NCBI GenBank assembly: GCA_035695765.1 | Contig: DASRRI010000074.1 | Location: 62,001 to 126,000, forward strand | From: Dongia_A sp035695765 | GTDB taxonomy: Bacteria > Pseudomonadota > Alphaproteobacteria > Dongiales > Dongiaceae | Length of the DNA stretch: 64,000 nt | Direction of reading: 5' to 3' | Part shown: piece by piece, positions 61,196 through 64,000 of the stretch | Layout of the letters: each line of letters starts with the position of its first letter | Numbering within the stretch: position 1 is the stretch's first letter | Position numbers and translations under genes: made by a program | Notes under the pieces: model-generated | Databases searched by the model: none | Seen by the model: the letters and a program-made list of their open reading frames with translations, nothing else | What the model was told of the DNA's origin: nothing

Positions 61196-62184
61196 TCATC
61201 GATCCAGGCTGCGCGGTTCGCCGCCACCTTGTCTTCCGGCATCAGCAGCGCCTTGGCCGGGAGCGGCAGCTTGCGGAACGCCTCTGGCAGAGCGTCGCCC
61301 AGATCGACCACCGGATACATCCAGTTGGTGGTCGGGATCTTCTCCTGCGCCGCACGCGAGACCAGGAAGGCGAGGAACTTCTGCGCCAGCTCCGGCTGGT
61401 CGGAGGTCTTCAGCCGCGCCGCGACCTCCACCTGCAGGTAGTTGCCTTCGGCGAAGTTGACCGCCTTGTAGCGCTCTGTCTTCTCCATCATCTCGTGATA
61501 GGCGGGCGAGGTCGTGTAGCTGAGGACCAGCGGTGCCTCGCCCTTGAGGAACAGGCCATAGCCCTCATCCCAGCCCTTGGTGACGGTCAAAGTCTTCTTC
61601 GCAATGTTCTTCCAGGCGCCGGCCGCTTCATCGCCCAGCACCTCCTTCACCCACAGCAGCAGGCCGAGGCCCGGCGTCGAGGTGCGCGGATCCATATAGA
61701 TCAGTTTCGGCGCATCGCTGGCGCTCGTGAGCTCGGCCAAGCTTTGCGGCGGCTTGGGTAGGGTCTTGCTGTCATAGACGAAGGCGAAATAGCCGTAATC
61801 GTACGGTACGAAATCCGCGTCCTTCCACGCGATCGGCAGTTTCAACGCCGAGAGATCCGCGCCACTCGGCGCGATCAATCCGGTCGCCTTGGTCTCGACC
61901 GTGAGATTGTTGTCGATACCGAGCACGATATCGGCGTCGGTCTGCTCGCCTTCGAGCTTCAGGCGCGACAGCAAAGCAGCGCCATCCTCCAATGCGACCC
62001 ATTCGATCTTGCAGCCGCAGGTGCCTTCGAACTCCTTCTGCAGGACAGGTCCAGGTCCCCATTCGGCGACGAACGAACTGTAGGTATAGATAGTGAGAGT
62101 CGGCTGATCGGCCGACACGGGCGCTGGCGCGGCTGCGCTGGTTGCAATCACCGCCGCCAGCAGAGCGCAACGACGGAAAGTCAT
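61171..62184 (-). CDS. thiB: Thiamine-binding periplasmic protein
   Basis: A 337-residue binding protein: signal peptide (about 1-25, ending PVSA), then PTLTIYTYSSFVAEWGPGPVLQKEFE and CGCKIEWVALEDGAALLSRLKLEG, the typical ThiB start. NNLTVETKATGL and TSTPGLGLLLW further in are also family motifs. The start at 62184 is chosen from two adjacent ATG codons because GGAGGA lies at a normal 4-5 base distance only from this one. It heads the thiBPQ operon directly below the TPP riboswitch. Confidence 0.93.
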   Translation of the reverse strand: MTFRRCALLAAVIATSAAAPAPVSADQPTLTIYTYSSFVAEWGPGPVLQKEFEGTCGCKIEWVALEDGAALLSRLKLEGEQTDADIVLGIDNNLTVETKATGLIAPSGADLSALKLPIAWKDADFVPYDYGYFAFVYDSKTLPKPPQSLAELTSASDAPKLIYMDPRTSTPGLGLLLWVKEVLGDEAAGAWKNIAKKTLTVTKGWDEGYGLFLKGEAPLVLSYTTSPAYHEMMEKTERYKAVNFAEGNYLQVEVAARLKTSDQPELAQKFLAFLVSRAAQEKIPTTNWMYPVVDLGDALPEAFRKLPLPAKALLMPEDKVAANRAAWIDEWLNNAGQ

Positions 62185-62188
62185 CATG

Positions 62189-62209
62189 TCCTCCACCAGG
62201 CGGCGGAGG
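62189..62209 (-). promoter_or_regulatory. Hairpin that can hide the thiB ribosome binding site
   Basis: On the minus strand TCCTCC (in TCCTCCGCCGCC, 62209-62198) can pair with the Shine-Dalgarno GGAGGA (62194-62189) just before ATG. The same CCTCCGCC can instead pair with GGCGGAGG inside the aptamer 3' part at 62249-62256. These are the two alternative pairings expected for translational control. Confidence 0.6.
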
Positions 62210-62242
62210 AAATCGAGAGCGATGCTCAAATCTCGCTTAACT

Positions 62243-62330
62243 CAGATCCCTCCGCCGGCATTATCCGGATCAGGTTCTTCGGGTTGATGCTGCGTCACAT
62301 CTCTCAGCCCGCTCAGGGCACCCCGTTGAG
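62243..62330 (-). ncRNA. TPP riboswitch (THI element)
   Basis: Read on the minus strand, the conserved parts are in order: ACGGGGTGCCC, then GCGGGCTGAGAG, then ACCCGAAGAACCTGATCCGG and finally ATAATGCCGGCGGAGGGATC. CTGAGA and the ACCTGATC/ATAATGCCG pair are the pyrimidine- and pyrophosphate-binding cores. It precedes thiB by 59 bases. A T-rich intrinsic terminator is not seen between it and thiB. Confidence 0.95.
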
Positions 62331-62373
62331 CGCGCCCACCATGAGAAGGGCGACGAGCATTGTCAAGCTGTTG

Positions 62374-63261
62374 TCATACGGCCTTGAGCCAGTGCGCCAG
62401 GCGCGGATCGGATAAAAATCCCGCACACCGGTCGAGGTAACCTTCGGCCACCTGCATCAGTGTGTGATCCTGGCGAGCAGCCGCCTCCATGGCGCACCAG
62501 CTTCCCGCCACCAGGCTCAAGGCGGCCGTGAACAGCCCGATCCGCGCCATCGTGCCTTCGCCGGCATTGCCAAGTATTTCGGAGACGAAGCGGCGGGCGG
62601 CCTCGTCATCATCCGCCGATCGCTGCATCAAGACCGAAGCCACGTCCCAGGCCGGATCCGCCATGGATGAGAACTCCCAATCGACGAGCCACAGCCTTCC
62701 GTCCTCGCCAAGCAGGAAGTTGGCAGCGCTGGCATCGATGTGAGCGGGCACCAGCGGCCGGGGCGAACGCGCCAGGGCCTCCTCGATCGATTGTGCCGCT
62801 TGCCGCAAAGCGACCGCGCGGGCGTCGGGGTGCTGGCCGACATACCGGTCGATCTCGCCGAACGGATGACGCTCGCCGGTAAAGGGCCGCCCGCTGTGCT
62901 GCAGCCGCGCCAACAGCGCTCGTACCAGCAGCAGCCGCTCCGGATCGTCCAGATCGGCAGCGGTCAAAGGCCGTGCACCCGTAACAAAGCGCATCACCAG
63001 CAGCGTCTCGTCCAGGAACAGGATCGGCGGCGCCAGGCCGAGGTCGGCGGCAATCGCCGCATTATTCGCCTCGACCGCGCGGTCGAGATAACGCGTGGTC
63101 GGCCCGGCAACACGGACCACGTAGGAGTCCGCCCCCGCCGTGACGCGGCAGGTCTGATTGGTCACGCTGCCGATAGGTTCGATGCGCCACGTTGCCGCGC
63201 CGCGGCCGGCCAGGAAGGGCACGCGTTCAAGAAGATTAGGATCGAAGGGCGATCGGCTCAA
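62374..63261 (-). CDS. Choline/ethanolamine kinase-like phosphotransferase
   Basis: About 295 residues of the aminoglycoside/choline kinase-like fold. IEPIGSVTNQTCRVTAGADSYVVRVAG near residue 20 is the N lobe, HIDASAANFLLGEDG near 175 is the Brenner catalytic motif (H-x-D...N) and LVDWEFSSMADPAWDVAS follows as the metal-binding DxE part. It should phosphorylate a small alcohol or amine such as choline or thiamine-like compounds; its place beside the thiamine operon is suggestive only. The start is uncertain: a TTG at 63261 is used because the ATG at 63336 would overlap the divergent gene. A GTG 18 codons later is an alternative. Confidence 0.75.
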   Translation of the reverse strand: MSRSPFDPNLLERVPFLAGRGAATWRIEPIGSVTNQTCRVTAGADSYVVRVAGPTTRYLDRAVEANNAAIAADLGLAPPILFLDETLLVMRFVTGARPLTAADLDDPERLLLVRALLARLQHSGRPFTGERHPFGEIDRYVGQHPDARAVALRQAAQSIEEALARSPRPLVPAHIDASAANFLLGEDGRLWLVDWEFSSMADPAWDVASVLMQRSADDDEAARRFVSEILGNAGEGTMARIGLFTAALSLVAGSWCAMEAAARQDHTLMQVAEGYLDRCAGFLSDPRLAHWLKAV

Positions 63262-63334
63262 TTTGGTTAAACTGTTATTAACCGGGCCATGACACCCTTT
63301 CCTATCCGATCCCTGAAAGCAACCTTCGAGATCC

Positions 63335-64000
63335 ATGAACGCTGAGGCTCCATCGGTCGTCCTGGTTTCCGCTTCGCCGGCAACCACCGACCACGTACGC
63401 AATGCCTGCTCCAACACCGTTGGTACCATCCAGTTCGTGACCGCGCCGGATGCGGCTGCCGCTCACGCGCTGCTGGCCGGCCTCGATGCCGCGATCGTCC
63501 TGCTCGATTGCGAAAGCGGCAGCACGCCGAATGCCGCCAGCTTGCGCACCCTCGTCGGTCAGGACGCACGCGGTCCGGTGATCGCACTGACCCGCGATTT
63601 CTCCGCTGCGCTCGAGCGCGAGATGATCGAGGCCGGTGCGGCCGATGTGCTGCCCATGGCCGAGGTGACCTACGGCACCCTGCGCCGTGCGCTGCGCTAT
63701 GCCCTCTTCCACTATGAAACGCAGAGCAAGCTGGCGCGCCTGACGCCGTTTGATCCGGTCTCCGGCTTGCCGACGCCGACCTTGTTCTGGGAGATCCTCG
63801 GCCTTGCTGTGCGGCGCGGCCAGCGTAACCGTGACTTCTTCTCCGTTCTGCTGATCGATTTCGACTGGAGCGGACTGTCGCCCGACATCGTCGACCAGGC
63901 CACGCCCGTCCTTCTCAAGCGTTTCGCCGACCGGATCAAGGCGTTGATGCGCGCCAGCGATACGGTCGCCAAGTTCGACAAATCGCAGATCGTCGTGCTG
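63335..64000 (+). CDS. REC/GGDEF-like signalling protein, cut by window end
   Basis: At least 222 residues, open at the right edge. Residues 1-120 look like a response-regulator receiver domain (VVLVSASPATTDHVRNAC, AAIVLLDCESGS, GPVIALTRDF, EAGAADVLPMAEV), although the usual acidic pair near the start is missing, so it may not accept phosphate. LFHYETQSKLARLTPFDPVSGLPTPTLFWEIL near residue 130 follows the pattern before a GGDEF domain (DxLTGLPNR), and FFSVLLIDFDW fits its second strand. The active-site GGDEF lies past the edge. Partial 3' end; start at ATG 63335. Confidence 0.72.
   Translation, partial: MNAEAPSVVLVSASPATTDHVRNACSNTVGTIQFVTAPDAAAAHALLAGLDAAIVLLDCESGSTPNAASLRTLVGQDARGPVIALTRDFSAALEREMIEAGAADVLPMAEVTYGTLRRALRYALFHYETQSKLARLTPFDPVSGLPTPTLFWEILGLAVRRGQRNRDFFSVLLIDFDWSGLSPDIVDQATPVLLKRFADRIKALMRASDTVAKFDKSQIVVL

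Noticed and set aside
1..64000. CRISPR arrays, prophage, insertion sequences or a toxin-antitoxin defence island
   Set aside because: No regularly spaced direct repeats, transposase, integrase, terminal inverted repeats with target duplications, or nuclease/toxin domains were seen in any intergenic or coding stretch.

Overview
The window comes from a GC-rich alphaproteobacterium. It shows the alphaproteobacterial gene order pcm-like / tolC / popZ (DUF2497) / valS, an erpA-xth pair, a PopZ polar organiser, and LapA-type adhesins with a type I exporter. The family mix fits Rhodospirillales or a neighbouring order, but no marker gene present fixes the genus. Most genes are on the minus strand. 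Coding density is high and there is no phage, insertion sequence or CRISPR array.

Layout. 1-5.4 kb: erpA and exonuclease III on plus, then an M81 metallopeptidase and a tightly overlapped envelope operon (secreted protein, LemA, two TPM-domain proteins) on minus. 5.5-11.2 kb: valS, popZ, a TolC-type channel and a Pcm-like methyltransferase. tRNA-Cys(GCA) lies at 11.4 kb, followed by an MFS exporter. 13-18.5 kb: a complete type I secretion system (ABC exporter with an inactive C39-like domain, HlyD adaptor, TolC channel) ending in a clear terminator. A regulatory-domain methyltransferase lies between it and two giant minus-strand adhesins of 4419 and 1794 residues (20.6-39.7 kb).

Both adhesins begin with the same N-terminal module, carry a TAAG motif near residue 133 that matches the LapG protease cleavage consensus, run through about a dozen or half a dozen T1SS-143/VCBS-like repeats, and end in RTX nonapeptides and a type I secretion tail. 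The simplest reading is two cell-surface-retained biofilm adhesins exported by the neighbouring system and releasable by a periplasmic protease. No lapG or lapD homologue is in the window. A ribbon-helix-helix/PAS-like protein and a small protein resembling an isolated secretion tail lie just upstream.

42-49.7 kb: one long operon for a PotABCD-type ABC transporter, a cysteine hydrolase, a GH63-like glycoside hydrolase and a ribokinase-family kinase, with a perfect 24-bp palindrome upstream of the first gene. 50-52 kb: a SufS-like cysteine desulfurase and a PKHD-type dioxygenase. 52-58.9 kb: two tandem S9 peptidases behind a wrecked dipeptide ABC locus in which the start of the binding-protein gene is joined to the end of an ATPase gene, divergent from a class III aminotransferase and a GNAT enzyme. 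58.9-62.3 kb: thiBPQ under a TPP riboswitch whose sequence suggests control of translation. The window ends with a choline-kinase-like phosphotransferase divergent from a REC/GGDEF-like protein cut by the window edge.

The most interesting material is the adhesin locus: 19 cysteines in one adhesin and none seen in the other, a duplicated 520-residue composite block with an unclassified domain, a VWA domain, a jelly-roll domain, shared hairpin leaders and a stand-alone tail protein. Next come the 24-bp operator and the deletion-type junction in the peptide transporter.
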